The position numbers were made by a program, and so were the translations under genes. The notes under the pieces were generated by a model. The model did no database searches. It was not told the origin of the DNA and worked only from the letters and a program-made list of their open reading frames with translations. From assembly GCF_004122115.1 (NCBI RefSeq), contig NZ_SBKP01000013.1, forward strand, positions 18,713 to 82,712: 64,000 nucleotides of DNA, given 5' to 3'. This DNA is from Sphingobium fluviale (lineage in GTDB: Bacteria; Pseudomonadota; Alphaproteobacteria; Sphingomonadales; Sphingomonadaceae). Below are positions 12,392-21,624 of this stretch, one piece after another. Each line of letters starts with the position of its first letter. Position 1 is the stretch's first letter.

Positions 12392-12484
12392 GAGGCAGGC
12401 CTTTCTGGTAAAAGCGAATTGCCTTTCCCCCTCCCCCATTTCACGGCATAGTGAAAGTATAAATTCAAACGGCGGAGACGTGCG

Positions 12485-13474
12485 ATGGGTGCAGGCGTTG
12501 CCTTTATGCTGGTTTTGCTGGTGCTGATCTATCTGGCGGCCAGCATCAAGATCGTTCGGCAGGGGTATCAGTACACGATAGAGCGGTTCGGCCGCTTTAC
12601 CGAGGTGGCTCGCCCCGGCCTCAATTTCTATCCTGCATTCTTTTACAGTGTTGGCCGCAAAATTAACATGATGGAACAGGTTGTTGATATTCCGGGTCAG
12701 GAAATCATCACCAAGGACAACGCGATGGTCGCGGTGGATGGCGTGGTGTTCTTTCAGGTGCTCGATGCCGCCAAGGCCGCTTATGAGGTGAGCGAACTTT
12801 ACGTCGCCATCATGCAACTCGCCACCACCAACCTGCGCACGGTGATGGGCTCGATGGACCTGGACGAGACCCTTTCCAAGCGTGACGAGATCAACGCCCG
12901 CCTGCTCTCGGTGGTCGATCATGCCACCAACGCCTGGGGCATCAAGATCACCCGTGTGGAACTCAAAGACATCCGCCCGCCGTCAGACATCGTCAACGCG
13001 ATGGGCCGCCAGATGAAGGCCGAGCGTGAAAAGCGCGCGCTGATCCTTGAGTCGGAAGGGCTGCGCGCTTCGGAGATCCTGAAGGCCGAGGGGCAGAAAG
13101 CCTCGCAGATCCTTGAGGCCGAGGGCCGCCGCGAGGCCGCTTTCCGCGATGCCGAGGCGCGCGAGCGCGAGGCCGAGGCCGAGGCCAAGGCGACTCAGAT
13201 GGTGTCAGACGCGATCGCGGGCGGCAACGCGCAGGCTATCAACTATTTCATCGCGCAGAAATATGTCGAGGCAATCAGCCAGTTCGCTACGTCGCCCAAT
13301 GCCAAGACGATCCTGTTCCCGGTGGAAGCAACGCAGCTTATCGGCACGCTGGGCGGCATCGGCGAGCTGGCGAAGGAAGCGCTTTCGGGCGGGGACGGGG
13401 GCGGCGCCCCCCCTCCCCCTGCCGCGCCCCGCTCTGTTCCGCCCTCTCGCCGCGGGCCATTCGAGGGACAATAG
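12485..13474 (+). CDS. SPFH/band-7 membrane protein (QmcA-like)
   Basis: 329 aa. An N-terminal membrane helix (residues about 4-22, GVAFMLVLLVLIYLAA) is followed by the SPFH domain: IVRQGYQYTIERFGRF, RPGLNFYPAFFYSVG, DNAMVAVDGVVFFQV. A long Glu/Ala-rich coiled coil (about 185-240) built of repeated LKAEGQKASQILEAEG-type units comes next, then a Pro-rich tail. Such proteins form oligomeric cages on the inner membrane and influence membrane protein quality control. It is immediately followed by an NfeD gene (15-bp gap), the classical partner. The start codon ATG 12485 has GGAG seven bases upstream. Confidence 0.9.
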   Translation: MGAGVAFMLVLLVLIYLAASIKIVRQGYQYTIERFGRFTEVARPGLNFYPAFFYSVGRKINMMEQVVDIPGQEIITKDNAMVAVDGVVFFQVLDAAKAAYEVSELYVAIMQLATTNLRTVMGSMDLDETLSKRDEINARLLSVVDHATNAWGIKITRVELKDIRPPSDIVNAMGRQMKAEREKRALILESEGLRASEILKAEGQKASQILEAEGRREAAFRDAEAREREAEAEAKATQMVSDAIAGGNAQAINYFIAQKYVEAISQFATSPNAKTILFPVEATQLIGTLGGIGELAKEALSGGDGGGAPPPPAAPRSVPPSRRGPFEGQ

Positions 13475-13489
13475 GTCAAAAGGAGCGCC

Positions 13490-13939
13490 ATGATGATCGA
13501 ACAGATGATCGACAATCCGTGGTGGTGGTTGGGCCTCGCCGTGCTGCTCGGCATCGGCGAGATCGTGACGCCCGGCGTCTTCCTGATTTGGGTAGCGGTG
13601 GCAGCGGCCATTGTCGGCGCGGTATCGATGGCGATGCCGATCCCGCTGGCGCTTCAGTTCCTGCTGTTTGCCGGGTTGTGCCTGCTCGCTGTGTGGGCCG
13701 GGCGGCGCTGGTATCGCGACAATCCCGTCGCCTCGCAGGACCCGCTGCTCAATGATCGCATGGCCCGCCTCATCGGCAAGCATGTTGTCGTGGTCGATGC
13801 GATCACCAATGGCGAAGGCCGGGTGCGGGTGGACGACGGCACATGGACCGCTAACGGCCCGGATGCGCCTTCTGGCACGCAGATGGTCGTAGTGGGGGTA
13901 AGCGGTGCGGCATTGGTGGTGGAGCAGCCGGGCGAATAA
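13490..13939 (+). CDS. NfeD-family protein
   Basis: 149 aa. Two or three hydrophobic segments come first (NPWWWLGLAVLLGIGEIVTPGVFLIWVAVAAAIVGAV, then ALQFLLFAGLCLLAVWAG). A soluble OB-fold C-terminal domain follows (LIGKHVVVVDAITNGEGRVRVDDGTWTA). This is the short NfeD1b type, without the ClpP-like protease domain. It is encoded directly after the SPFH gene with which NfeD proteins pair functionally. Two consecutive ATG codons (13490 and 13493) follow the SD-like AAAGGAG. Confidence 0.88.
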   Translation: MMIEQMIDNPWWWLGLAVLLGIGEIVTPGVFLIWVAVAAAIVGAVSMAMPIPLALQFLLFAGLCLLAVWAGRRWYRDNPVASQDPLLNDRMARLIGKHVVVVDAITNGEGRVRVDDGTWTANGPDAPSGTQMVVVGVSGAALVVEQPGE

Positions 13940-13960
13940 TCACGCCCGGCTCTCGCCGCT

Positions 13961-14065
13961 TAGAGCGCGCTGCGTTAAATCTGACGCAAGATGCGCGCTC
14001 TAACTTTTTGTTGTCGCATCGTTTTTTGCCAAAAACCGGTTCCCACTTTTTGGCACGATGCTCTA
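13961..14065. repeat. Two-hairpin intergenic palindromic element
   Basis: 105 bp between convergent genes. Hairpin one has perfect arms TAGAGCGCGC (13961-13970) and its complement (13993-14002). Hairpin two has inner arms TGCCAAAAA/TTTTTGGCA around CCGGTTCCCA and outer arms GCATCG (14016-14021) and CGATGC (14056-14061). The ends read TAGAGC... and ...GCTCTA, so the whole unit has near-matching termini. From memory, elements of this layout (a GC-rich palindrome followed by an AAAACCGGTTCCCA palindrome) recur widely between alphaproteobacterial genes. Here it could also serve as a two-way transcription end. Confidence 0.7.
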
Positions 14066-14068
14066 TTC

Positions 14069-14383
14069 TCAGCTTTTGCCAAAGAAACCCTTGGCTGCAT
14101 CGGCCAGACCGCCAAGGCCGCCGCTGTCTCCGCCAAGCATGTCACCGACCTTACCGAGCAGGTCTTCGGCCCCGCCGCCGCCAAGGCCGCCCAGCATTTC
14201 CTGAATCTTCTCGACCGGTAGGCCATGCTGCTCCGCCGTCTGCATCAGCGCGGCCATCTTGTCGCCGCCCTCGCCCATATTGGCGGTGAGTGATTCGGTG
14301 AGGGATTTGATCTGGTCCGCAGGCAGGCCGAGCTTGCCGGCGATTTCATCGAGGTTGAGATTTTCCAGAAGCTTGTCGAACAT
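14069..14383 (-). CDS. Small Gly-rich hypothetical protein
   Basis: 104 aa from ATG 14383 (MFDKLLENLNLDEIAGKLG). The N-terminal 70 residues are predicted helical and acidic. The C-terminus is Gly-rich (MLGGLGGGGAEDLL, MLGGDSGGLGGLADAAKGFFGKS). It resembles the small DUF937/YidB-like proteins in style but lacks a clear signature, so it is left unnamed. There is no signal peptide or membrane helix. An upstream in-frame start at 14500 would run through a presumed pckA terminator and is rejected. It ends 4 bp from the palindromic element at 13961-14065. Confidence 0.7.
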   Translation of the reverse strand: MFDKLLENLNLDEIAGKLGLPADQIKSLTESLTANMGEGGDKMAALMQTAEQHGLPVEKIQEMLGGLGGGGAEDLLGKVGDMLGGDSGGLGGLADAAKGFFGKS

Positions 14384-14457
14384 GGCCCGCCCTTTCGTGA
14401 AAGTGAGGGGGGAGCATAGCAGACGCGCGTCACGCTGGCGATGGCCGGTGAGGCCAG

Positions 14458-14492
14458 ACAAAAGGGCGCGAAAGCCAGTGCCTCCGCGCCCT
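14458..14492 (-). terminator. Probable pckA terminator
   Basis: On the minus strand, 22 bp past the pckA stop, AGGGCGCG (14492-14485) pairs with CGCGCCCT (14470-14463) across a 14-nt loop. TTTTGT follows at the base of the stem. The stem is strong and the T-tract short, so it is a moderately convincing intrinsic terminator. Confidence 0.6.
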
Positions 14493-14514
14493 ATGAGCAT
14501 TGATATGCAATGTT

Positions 14515-16128
14515 TTATTCGGCGGCGAGCATCACACCCGGCGCAGCATCCAGCACCGAAGCATCCACATGGTCGGCAAACTGTGCGAAATTATCGACAA
14601 ACTGCTGAACCAGCTTGGCGGCTGTCTCGTCATAAGCGTTCTTGTCGGCCCATGTCGCACGCGGATCGAGGATCTCGCTTTCCACACCTGCAACTGCCAC
14701 CGGCACCTCGAACCCGAAATTGGGATCGGTGCGGAATGCAGCGGCGTTCAGGCTGCCATCAAGCGCGGCATTGAGCAGCGCGCGCGTCACCTTGATCGGC
14801 ATGCGCTTGATGCCGGGATCGGTCGCCCGCCCGCCCGACCAGCCGGTGTTGACCAGCCAGCACTGCGCGCCGCCTTCGGCAATCCGCTTTTTCAAGAGGT
14901 TGCCATAGACGCTGGGGTGGCGTGGCATGAAAGCGGCGCCGAAGCAGGTGCTGAAGGTCGCCTGCGGCTCGGTCACGCCGATTTCGGTGCCAGCAACCTT
15001 GGCGGTATAGCCAGAGAGGAAGTGGTACATCGCCTGATCGGGCGTCAGCCGCGCGATCGGGGGGAGCACGCCAAAGGCGTCCGCCGTCAGGAAGATGATG
15101 TTGGACGGCGGCGGGCCGAGGTTCTTCTCGCTGGTATTCGGGATGAACTCGATCGGATAGGCGCCACGCGTGTTCTCTGTCTTGCTGGCATCGGTGAAAT
15201 CCAGCTCACGTGTCGCCTCGTCCATCGCCACGTTCTCAAGGATCGTGCCGAACATCTTGGTGGTGGCGTAGATTTCCGGCTCGCCCTCTGCAGAGAGGTT
15301 GATCATCTTGGCATAGCAGCCGCCCTCAAAGTTGAAAACGGCCTGGTCAGACCAGCCATGTTCATCATCGCCGATCAGCGTACGGCTGGCGTCTGCCGAG
15401 AGGGTGGTCTTGCCGGTGCCCGACAGGCCGAAGAAGATCGCGCTCTTGCCATCCGCGCCGATGTTGGCGGAGCAGTGCATCGGCATAACGCCCTGAGCCG
15501 GGAGCAGATAGTTGAGGAGGCCAAACACGCCCTTCTTCATCTCGCCCGAATATTCGGTGTTACCGATGAGGATCAGCTTCTCGGTGAAGTTGACCGCGAT
15601 CACCGTGTCGCTGCGAGAGCCGTGGCGGGCCGGTTCGGCCTTGAAGCTGGGCAGGTTGATGATGGTGTATTCCGGCGCAAAGCTAGCCAGCTCATCCGCC
15701 TTGGGGCGCACCAGCAGCGTGCGAACGAACAGGCTGTGCCAGGCCATCTGGGTGACGACGCGCACGTTGACGCGATATTCGGGCTGGCTGCCGCCAAAAA
15801 GGTCTGCGACAAAAAGCTCGTCCTGATCCTTCAGCGCGGCCAGGAAATCGGCCTTGAGGTTGGCCCAATGCTCGCCTGACATAGGCTGGTTGATGGCGCC
15901 CCAGTTGATCGTGCTTTCGGTGGTGGCGTCGCGCACCACGAACTTGTCCTTGACGCTGCGCCCGGTGAACTTGCCGGTATCGACCAGCAGCGCACCGTCC
16001 TTGGTCAGCTTCCCCTCGCCGCGCTTCACCGCCTGCTCGACCAGCGGACTGGTGCCCAGATTCCAGTGAAGGGTTGCGTCGGTTACGATGCCCTGATCGG
16101 TCAGGGGTGTTGAGGAATACGCCTGCAC
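14515..16128 (-). CDS. pckA: Phosphoenolpyruvate carboxykinase (ATP)
   Basis: 537 aa. Converts oxaloacetate plus ATP to PEP, the entry step of gluconeogenesis from TCA intermediates. Walker [10 protein letters not shown] lies at residues 234-242, preceded by MHCSANIG with a metal-binding His. DDEHGWS and NFEGGCYAK follow (kinase-2 region), and [10 protein letters not shown] is near the C-terminus. Length and motifs fit the ATP-dependent class. It is divergent from chvI across a 293-bp gap, the standard alphaproteobacterial arrangement in which ChvI-type regulators sit beside, and may control, pckA. The SD AGGGAG lies just before the ATG. Confidence 0.97.
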   Translation of the reverse strand: MQAYSSTPLTDQGIVTDATLHWNLGTSPLVEQAVKRGEGKLTKDGALLVDTGKFTGRSVKDKFVVRDATTESTINWGAINQPMSGEHWANLKADFLAALKDQDELFVADLFGGSQPEYRVNVRVVTQMAWHSLFVRTLLVRPKADELASFAPEYTIINLPSFKAEPARHGSRSDTVIAVNFTEKLILIGNTEYSGEMKKGVFGLLNYLLPAQGVMPMHCSANIGADGKSAIFFGLSGTGKTTLSADASRTLIGDDEHGWSDQAVFNFEGGCYAKMINLSAEGEPEIYATTKMFGTILENVAMDEATRELDFTDASKTENTRGAYPIEFIPNTSEKNLGPPPSNIIFLTADAFGVLPPIARLTPDQAMYHFLSGYTAKVAGTEIGVTEPQATFSTCFGAAFMPRHPSVYGNLLKKRIAEGGAQCWLVNTGWSGGRATDPGIKRMPIKVTRALLNAALDGSLNAAAFRTDPNFGFEVPVAVAGVESEILDPRATWADKNAYDETAAKLVQQFVDNFAQFADHVDASVLDAAPGVMLAAE

Positions 16129-16421
16129 GCGCTTCTCCCTAAAAGATTTATTACGGTTCCCGGATGGAACTCGTTATACCATCGGCACGGGCTACAGTAG
16201 CCGCACGACTTGCGTCACGCATTGGCACAGTTCTGCACAACCGACTCTGGGGCGCATAGTCTCTGGAGGTCGTTACGTCAATTAAACTGGTGGTTAATGG
16301 CGCGGATTAAGGACGTTTCGGCGCGATCAAGGGCCGGAAGGCGGTAAAAAGCAGCGCGACCATTAACCCATGCCGGACGGGGCGTTGCCGCTGCGTCCGC
16401 ATTGCGATATTCCTGCCGTCA
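16129..16421. promoter_or_regulatory. Divergent pckA/chvI control region
   Basis: 293 bp with no gene. It must carry the promoters of pckA (minus) and of the chvI-chvG-PTS operon (plus). On the minus strand a TATAAC hexamer occurs about 50 bp before pckA but lacks a matching -35 at normal spacing. TTAA-rich patches lie at about 16280-16310. No riboswitch or clear operator repeat was recognised. Confidence 0.4.
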
Positions 16422-17150
16422 ATGACCGACACAAACGCCGCCCCCACGATCGCGCTCATAGACGATGACCGCAACATCATCACTTCGCTTGCTATCGCAT
16501 TGCAGGGCGAGGGTTTTGTTACCCGGCTGTATACGGACCCGGAGGCCGCATTGAAGGCGCTGGCCGACAACCCGGCAGACATCGCGGTGTGCGACATCAA
16601 GATGCCCCGGCTCGATGGCATAGAGCTGCTGCGTCGCCTGCGCGAGAAAAGCGCGATGCCATTCATCTTCCTTACCTCCAAGACAGACGAGCTGGATGAG
16701 GCGCTGGGCCTCGCCATGGGCGCGGATGACTATATCTCCAAGCCCTTTTCCCAGCGGCTGCTGATTGCACGAATCAGGGCGATCCTGCGTCGTACCGACA
16801 TGAGCCGCGCTGCCGCCGCCGGTGATGGAGTCGCGCCGCCGCCTGCCGAGCCAATGGTGCGCGGGCGGCTGGCGATGGACCCGGACCGGCATCTCGTCAC
16901 CTGGAACGACCGATCCGTAACCCTCACCGTGACCGAGTTTCTGATTCTTGAGGCGCTTGCCGCGCGGCCAGGCGTGGTAAAAACCCGCAATCAGCTTATG
17001 GATGTTGCCTATCAGGATGATGTCTATGTCGACGACCGCACCATCGACAGCCATATCAAGCGCCTGCGCCGCAAATTTCGTGAGGCTGATCCCGATTTCA
17101 ACGCTATAGACACCTTGTATGGCGCCGGATACCGTTTCTCAGAAGGATAG
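16422..17150 (+). CDS. chvI: ChvI-type response regulator
   Basis: 242 aa, OmpR/PhoB class. The receiver domain (about residues 8-120) starts [10 protein letters not shown], with phosphoacceptor Asp58 in [11 protein letters not shown], switch residues in [29 protein letters not shown], and the conserved Lys. The winged-helix DNA-binding domain (about 140-240) includes [12 protein letters not shown] and [16 protein letters not shown]. Naming as ChvI rests on the neighbours: ChvG-like kinase, HprK, EIIA, HPr and divergent pckA. In related bacteria this regulator governs envelope, acid and carbon responses. It is followed by the kinase gene in an overlapping frame. Confidence 0.88.
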   Translation: MTDTNAAPTIALIDDDRNIITSLAIALQGEGFVTRLYTDPEAALKALADNPADIAVCDIKMPRLDGIELLRRLREKSAMPFIFLTSKTDELDEALGLAMGADDYISKPFSQRLLIARIRAILRRTDMSRAAAAGDGVAPPPAEPMVRGRLAMDPDRHLVTWNDRSVTLTVTEFLILEALAARPGVVKTRNQLMDVAYQDDVYVDDRTIDSHIKRLRRKFREADPDFNAIDTLYGAGYRFSEG

Positions 17151-18717
17151 GCATATCCCCTATCCACCGATTTCGTGGCGTGGCGGCTTCAGCCTCACAT
17201 GGCGCATATTGGCGGTCAACGTCATCGCGCTGGCGCTGCTGGCGGGCGGTTTTTTCTATATCGACAGCTATCGCGCCCGCGTGGTTGATGAGCGGCTGGT
17301 GCAATCGGCCCGGCGCATGGAGATGATCCGCGATGTGGCGCCTTCTATCCCGCCTGCCAGCCTGAACGAGCTGCTGCGCGGGCTTTCCCTGCGCAACGCC
17401 GAGCGCATCCGCCTCTATGACCCTTCAGGCGTCCTCAAGTTTGACAGCGCCACTGCGGGCGGCGCGGCCTATATGCTGGTGGACCCTGATGAGGAGCCGC
17501 TCAAGCGCCATGTCGCGCGGTTTCTCGATGAGATGGTCGATGGCGTGGTGGATGCCGAACCCCTCCCCCCGTTCGAGGAGCCGCGATCCGACATCGCATC
17601 AGGATGGCCTGAGCTGAGGGAGGCTGCCCGCACGGGGCAGGCCGTTTCCACTGCCCGCTTTGCGCCCGATCGCACACCGATGATCAGCGCTGCGATTCTT
17701 CTTGGCAACGGCGACTCCCTGCTCGCCATCACCAATGCGCGCGACATCACCCGCGCAGTGCGGGCAGAGCGGTTGCGCCTGACCATTGTGCTAACGCTGG
17801 CGCTGCTGAGTTCGATCTGGCTTTCGCTGTTTCTGGCGCGAACGATCGTGCTGCCCTTGCGCAAGCTGGCGCGGGCCACGGCGCGGGTGCGGCTGGGCCG
17901 TGCGCGTCAGGTCAAAATACCGCGCCTGCCAGAGAGGCGGGACGAAATCGGCGCACTCGCCCGCTCTGTCGCGGACATGACAGAGGCGCTGCGCAACCGC
18001 ATCGACGCGACGGATAGCTTCGCGGCCGATGTCAGCCACGAGCTGAAGAACCCCATAGCCTCGCTTCGCTCCGCGCTGGATGGCCTTGGCACAGTCAGCG
18101 ACCCAGAGCTGAAGGCGCAGTTGCTCGGCATCGCGCAGGATGATGTGATGCGGCTTGACCGGCTGGTTACGGACATTGCGGAGGCCTCGCGCATCGACGC
18201 CCAGCTCTCGCATACCCGATTCGAGCCGGTCGACCTCGGCCAGCTCATCGAGCAGATGCTGCTCGCCCGCGAGGCGCGGGGCATTGAGCGGGGCGTGCGC
18301 CTCGCCTTTGCGCGGCCCAGGCGGGATGTCGCGGTGGTGATGGGCGAGGAGGCACGGCTGATCCTGGTGATCGACAACCTGCTCGATAACGCAGTGTCCT
18401 TCTCTCCCCCCGGCGCGCTGGTGCAGGTGACGGCGACTGTGCTGAACGATGAAGTGCTGCTCAGCGTGGAGGATGAAGGGCCGGGTGTGCCGCCGGCAGA
18501 GCGCGAGACGGTGTTTCGCCGGTTTCACAGCGTGCGGCCTGAAAACGAGAGCTTTGGCAAGCATAGCGGCCTCGGCCTCGCCATCGCGCGCAGCATTGTT
18601 GAAGGGCATCAGGGCCGCATCGTGATAGCCGATCGCGATGACGCGGCGCAGGGCGCCCGGTTTGATGTCTATCTGCCGCTCGCACATCTCAACGATCCGG
18701 GCATCGCCTCGGAATGA
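17119..18717 (+). CDS. chvG: ChvG-type sensor histidine kinase
   Basis: 532 aa. TM1 is at about residues 27-48 and TM2 at about 219-241, bracketing a periplasmic sensor of about 170 residues. HAMP covers about 242-295. HisKA has phospho-His307 in [15 protein letters not shown]. HATPase shows [14 protein letters not shown] (N box), VEDEGPGVP (G1) and [13 protein letters not shown] (G2). The ATG overlaps the end of chvI by 32 bp. A SD-like AGAAGGA lies at about 17141, but no start codon sits in register after it, so 17119 is kept with some doubt. In relatives the ChvG partner is held off by a periplasmic inhibitor (ExoR), which is not in this window. Confidence 0.86.
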   Translation: MAPDTVSQKDRHIPYPPISWRGGFSLTWRILAVNVIALALLAGGFFYIDSYRARVVDERLVQSARRMEMIRDVAPSIPPASLNELLRGLSLRNAERIRLYDPSGVLKFDSATAGGAAYMLVDPDEEPLKRHVARFLDEMVDGVVDAEPLPPFEEPRSDIASGWPELREAARTGQAVSTARFAPDRTPMISAAILLGNGDSLLAITNARDITRAVRAERLRLTIVLTLALLSSIWLSLFLARTIVLPLRKLARATARVRLGRARQVKIPRLPERRDEIGALARSVADMTEALRNRIDATDSFAADVSHELKNPIASLRSALDGLGTVSDPELKAQLLGIAQDDVMRLDRLVTDIAEASRIDAQLSHTRFEPVDLGQLIEQMLLAREARGIERGVRLAFARPRRDVAVVMGEEARLILVIDNLLDNAVSFSPPGALVQVTATVLNDEVLLSVEDEGPGVPPAERETVFRRFHSVRPENESFGKHSGLGLAIARSIVEGHQGRIVIADRDDAAQGARFDVYLPLAHLNDPGIASE

Positions 18718-19184
18718 GCGACGAGGCGGACCCGGATTTTGCGGGCACGGTGCATGGCAGCAGCGTGATGATCGAAGGGCGTGGCGTGTTGATCCGTGGC
18801 CAGAGCGGCGCAGGAAAATCGGACCTTGCCCTGCGCCTGATCGACAGGGGCGCGACTCTGCTGGCGGATGATTACACGCAGATAGCGCGCGAGGGAGACG
18901 CGATATTTGGCCGCGCGCCGGAGACTATCGCCGGACTGATCGAGGTGCGTGGACTGGGGCTGGTGCCCATGCCGCATGGGCAAAGCGCGCCGATTGCGCT
19001 CATTATCCAGCTCATCGACGCGCCGCCAGAGCGCCATCCCGATCCGCTGCCCAGCTGCAAGCTGTGTGGCCTAAGCCTGCCGCTGCTCATGCTCAATGGC
19101 TTTGAAGCCAGCGCCCCGATCAAGATTGAACTGGCGTTGCGCCACATAAACGGCCAGACTGGTGGCTGGGAGCCAATGCGATGA
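18714..19184 (+). CDS. hprK: HPr kinase/phosphorylase, short alphaproteobacterial form
   Basis: 156 aa, about half the size of Gram-positive HprK. Only the catalytic P-loop domain is present and the N-terminal domain is absent, as is usual in alphaproteobacteria. Walker A GQSGAGKS lies at residues 29-36, followed by LLADDYTQ, IEVRGLGLV (HprK signature region) and PMPHGQSAPIALIIQL. It phosphorylates, and removes phosphate from, a regulatory Ser of HPr (Ser49 of the HPr encoded at 20532). It overlaps chvG by 4 bp (ATGA) and rapZ by 4 bp, so the sensor kinase and PTS genes are translationally linked. Confidence 0.9.
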   Translation: MSDEADPDFAGTVHGSSVMIEGRGVLIRGQSGAGKSDLALRLIDRGATLLADDYTQIAREGDAIFGRAPETIAGLIEVRGLGLVPMPHGQSAPIALIIQLIDAPPERHPDPLPSCKLCGLSLPLLMLNGFEASAPIKIELALRHINGQTGGWEPMR

Positions 19185-20131
19185 CTGAGGGCCATTCCAA
19201 GTCGATAGTGTTGGTGTCCGGCATGTCGGGCGCTGGCAAATCCACCGCGCTGAAGACGCTGGAGGATCTGGGCTGGGAGGTGGTGGATAATCTGCCGCTC
19301 ATGCTGCTCGAACGGCTGATGGATGCGCCGCCAGCGCCAGATTCCAAGAACCGCGATCGTCCCCTCGCCATTGGCATCGACAGCCGCACCCGCGGGTTTG
19401 ATGCCGCCGCGCTGGTGCAACGCATCAAAATGCTGCGCGATCATGAGAGCTGGGATATCGAAACGCTCTACCTCGATTGCTCCGGCGCGGAGCTTGAGCG
19501 CCGCTATGCCGAAACGCGGCGGCGGCACCCGCTGGCCGAGGACCGCCCTGCAGCGGACGGCATCGCGCGCGAACGCGAACTGACCGAGCCGTTGCGCCGC
19601 TGGGCAGGCCAGGTGATCGATACCACAGCGATGTCGATCAACGACCTGCAACAGGAAATCCGCGCGCGCTACAGCCGCGATCCCAATGAGCGCACGGTAC
19701 TCACCATATTGTCCTTCGGCTTTTCGCGCGGAGTGCCGCGCAACGCGGACCTGATGTTCGACATGCGCTTCCTGCGCAACCCGCACTGGGATGATGCGCT
19801 GCGCCCGCTCACGGGGCAGGCAGACGCCGTGGCAGCCTATATCGCGCAAGACCCGGCCTATGAAGACGCCGTTTCACAAATCGAGCATCTGTTGCTCACC
19901 CTGCTGCCGCGCTATCAGCAGCAGGGAAAATCCTATGTCACCATCGCGTTCGGCTGCACCGGCGGTCGTCACAGATCGGTACATGTTGCCGAACGTGTCG
20001 GCAGATACTTGCGTCAGGCCGGTTTTTCGCCCACGGTCCTGCATCGCAACATGGAATCGGCGCCGCACAATGCCACAGAACAGGCAGGCAGCGCCCAAAA
20101 ACAAGGTTTTCGGGGCGAACATACGGCATGA
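19181..20131 (+). CDS. rapZ: RNase adapter / P-loop nucleotide-binding protein RapZ
   Basis: 316 aa. Walker A GMSGAGKS (residues 14-21) is followed by LEDLGWEVVDNLP, a Walker B-like stretch (LAIGIDSRTRGF) and the C-terminal FGCTGGRHRSVHVAERV, which is diagnostic for the RapZ/YvcJ family. In Enterobacteria RapZ senses GlcN6P and directs RNase E to GlmZ. In alphaproteobacteria its target is unclear. Its position between hprK and the EIIA gene is conserved and suggests a nutrient-signal role. It overlaps both neighbours by 4 bp. Confidence 0.93.
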   Translation: MTEGHSKSIVLVSGMSGAGKSTALKTLEDLGWEVVDNLPLMLLERLMDAPPAPDSKNRDRPLAIGIDSRTRGFDAAALVQRIKMLRDHESWDIETLYLDCSGAELERRYAETRRRHPLAEDRPAADGIARERELTEPLRRWAGQVIDTTAMSINDLQQEIRARYSRDPNERTVLTILSFGFSRGVPRNADLMFDMRFLRNPHWDDALRPLTGQADAVAAYIAQDPAYEDAVSQIEHLLLTLLPRYQQQGKSYVTIAFGCTGGRHRSVHVAERVGRYLRQAGFSPTVLHRNMESAPHNATEQAGSAQKQGFRGEHTA

Positions 20132-20535
20132 TTGGCTTGGTTCTGGTAACGCACGGCAAGCTGGCGAACGAGTTTCGCGTGGCTATGGAGCATGTGGTCG
20201 GCCCTCAGCAGGCGATCGAGACGATCTGCATCGGCCCGGATGACGACATGGAGACGCGGCGCAGCGACATTGCGCGCGCAGTGGAGAAGGTCAACAGTGG
20301 CGCCGGCGTCATCCTGCTGACGGACCTGTTCGGCGGTACTCCGTCCAATCTTGCCATTTCGCTGCTGAAGGCGGGCGAGGTGGAGGTGATCGCCGGGGTC
20401 AACCTGCCGATGCTGATCCGCCTCGAAAGCGCGCGCAAATCCATGAAGGTGACGGCGGCGGTGGCCGCCGCGCGCGAGGCGGGACAAAAATATATCAGCG
20501 TCGCCTCGGAATTGCTGGGGGGAAGCGGGAAATGA
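20128..20535 (+). CDS. PTS EIIA component, mannose family (regulatory)
   Basis: 135 aa, a complete EIIA-Man fold. MIGLVLVTHGKLA places the phosphorylatable His at residue 9, and LLTDLFGGTPSNLA is the second family signature. No EIIB/EIIC/EIID sugar-transport genes accompany it here, so it probably receives phosphate from HPr for regulation instead of transport. It is coupled by 4-bp overlaps to rapZ upstream and ptsH downstream. Confidence 0.92.
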   Translation: MIGLVLVTHGKLANEFRVAMEHVVGPQQAIETICIGPDDDMETRRSDIARAVEKVNSGAGVILLTDLFGGTPSNLAISLLKAGEVEVIAGVNLPMLIRLESARKSMKVTAAVAAAREAGQKYISVASELLGGSGK

Positions 20536-20807
20536 GCGATGCGGTGAGCCGCGAGGTACAGATCACAAACCGGCGCGGGCTTCATGCACGGGCGAGCGCG
20601 AAGTTCGTGACGATGGCGAGCGCCCTTCCCGCCCAGATCACCGTTTCCAAGGATGGATCGAGCGTGACCGGCACCTCGATCATGGGCCTGATGATGCTCG
20701 GCGCGGCGATGGGCGATTCGATCACCATTGCCGCCAGCGGCGATGACCACGAACAGGCGCTGGAGCAGCTCGTCGCGCTGGTCGAGGGCAAGTTCGGCGA
20801 GGACTGA
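20532..20807 (+). CDS. ptsH: Phosphocarrier protein HPr
   Basis: 91 aa. RRGLHARASAKF gives the EI-dependent phosphorylation site His18. GTSIMGLMMLGA carries Ser49, equivalent to the HprK-regulated Ser46, so both control sites are intact. With hprK and the EIIA gene upstream this makes a regulatory phosphorelay. The EI (PtsP) gene is not in the window. The start overlaps the EIIA stop by 4 bp. The operon probably continues only loosely into the rRNA methyltransferase gene, 6 bp downstream. Confidence 0.95.
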   Translation: MSDAVSREVQITNRRGLHARASAKFVTMASALPAQITVSKDGSSVTGTSIMGLMMLGAAMGDSITIAASGDDHEQALEQLVALVEGKFGED

Positions 20808-20813
20808 GCCGCC

Positions 20814-21620
20814 GTGCGCCGCGAGATTACCGGATTTTCCAACCCGCTGGTAAAGCGCGTGCGCTCTCTGCGCGAAAAGAAGCACCGCAAGCGCGAGGGG
20901 CTGTTTCTGGCGGAAGGCCTGCGCATCATGACCGAGGCGCGCGAGGCGGGCGCGCTGCCTGAAATGCTGTTCTATGCTGCCGAGGTCGCGCCGCATCCGC
21001 TGGCCTCCGCGCTGATGGACGCGGTGGATGAAGCGGGCAGCGAGGTGATCGCCACCAGTGCGGACATCCTCTCCAAAATGTCCGGCAAGGACAATGCCCA
21101 GACTTTAGTGGGCGTCTATGCAGACCGGCTGACGCCGATCAACGCGCTGGACCGCGCATCGGCGGACATCTGGCTGGTGGCGCAGTCGCTGCGTGATCCC
21201 GGCAATCTGGGCACCATCCTGCGCACGGGCGATGCGGTCGGCGCGGGCGGGCTGATATTGGTCGATGATTGCGTAGACCCTTTCTCCGTCGAAGCGGTGC
21301 GGGCGAGCATGGGCGCGCTGTTTACGCAGGCCATCGTCCAGTGCAGATGGCAAGAATTCATTGGCTGGCTGCGCTCCGGCCACGGCGCGCTGGTCGGCAC
21401 CAGCTTGCAGACCGATCAGGATTACCAGCAACCCGCTTACACCGCTCCCACCTTCCTGCTCATCGGCAACGAGGCGCGCGGGCTGCCAGCGGACTATGAA
21501 GCGGCATGCGATACGCTGGTCAAGATTCCGATGCTGGGCAAGGCGGACAGCCTCAACGCGGCGGTCGCGGCAGCGGTGATGGCGTATGAAGTACGCAACC
21601 AGTTGCGGCGGAGGGGATGA
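20814..21620 (+). CDS. TrmH/SpoU-family RNA 2'-O-methyltransferase
   Basis: 268 aa, GTG start. The N-terminal L30e-like substrate-binding domain (ITGFSNPLVKRVRSLREKKHRKREGLFLAEG, residues about 4-95) precedes the SpoU knot domain. The latter has motif 1 SLRDPGNLGTILRTGDAVGA, motif 2 FLLIGNEARGLP and motif 3 IPMLGKADSLNAAVAAAVMAYE. This is the RlmB/TsnR-like 23S rRNA subgroup. The exact target nucleoside cannot be read from sequence. It lies 6 bp after ptsH. Confidence 0.9.
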   Translation: MRREITGFSNPLVKRVRSLREKKHRKREGLFLAEGLRIMTEAREAGALPEMLFYAAEVAPHPLASALMDAVDEAGSEVIATSADILSKMSGKDNAQTLVGVYADRLTPINALDRASADIWLVAQSLRDPGNLGTILRTGDAVGAGGLILVDDCVDPFSVEAVRASMGALFTQAIVQCRWQEFIGWLRSGHGALVGTSLQTDQDYQQPAYTAPTFLLIGNEARGLPADYEAACDTLVKIPMLGKADSLNAAVAAAVMAYEVRNQLRRRG

Positions 21621-21624
21621 GGGC

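Noticed and set aside
12392..12922. N-terminal extension of the CitE-like gene
   Set aside because: The frame is open on the minus strand but lies antisense to the SPFH gene, and its translation has no CitE similarity. The family start fits ATG 12391.
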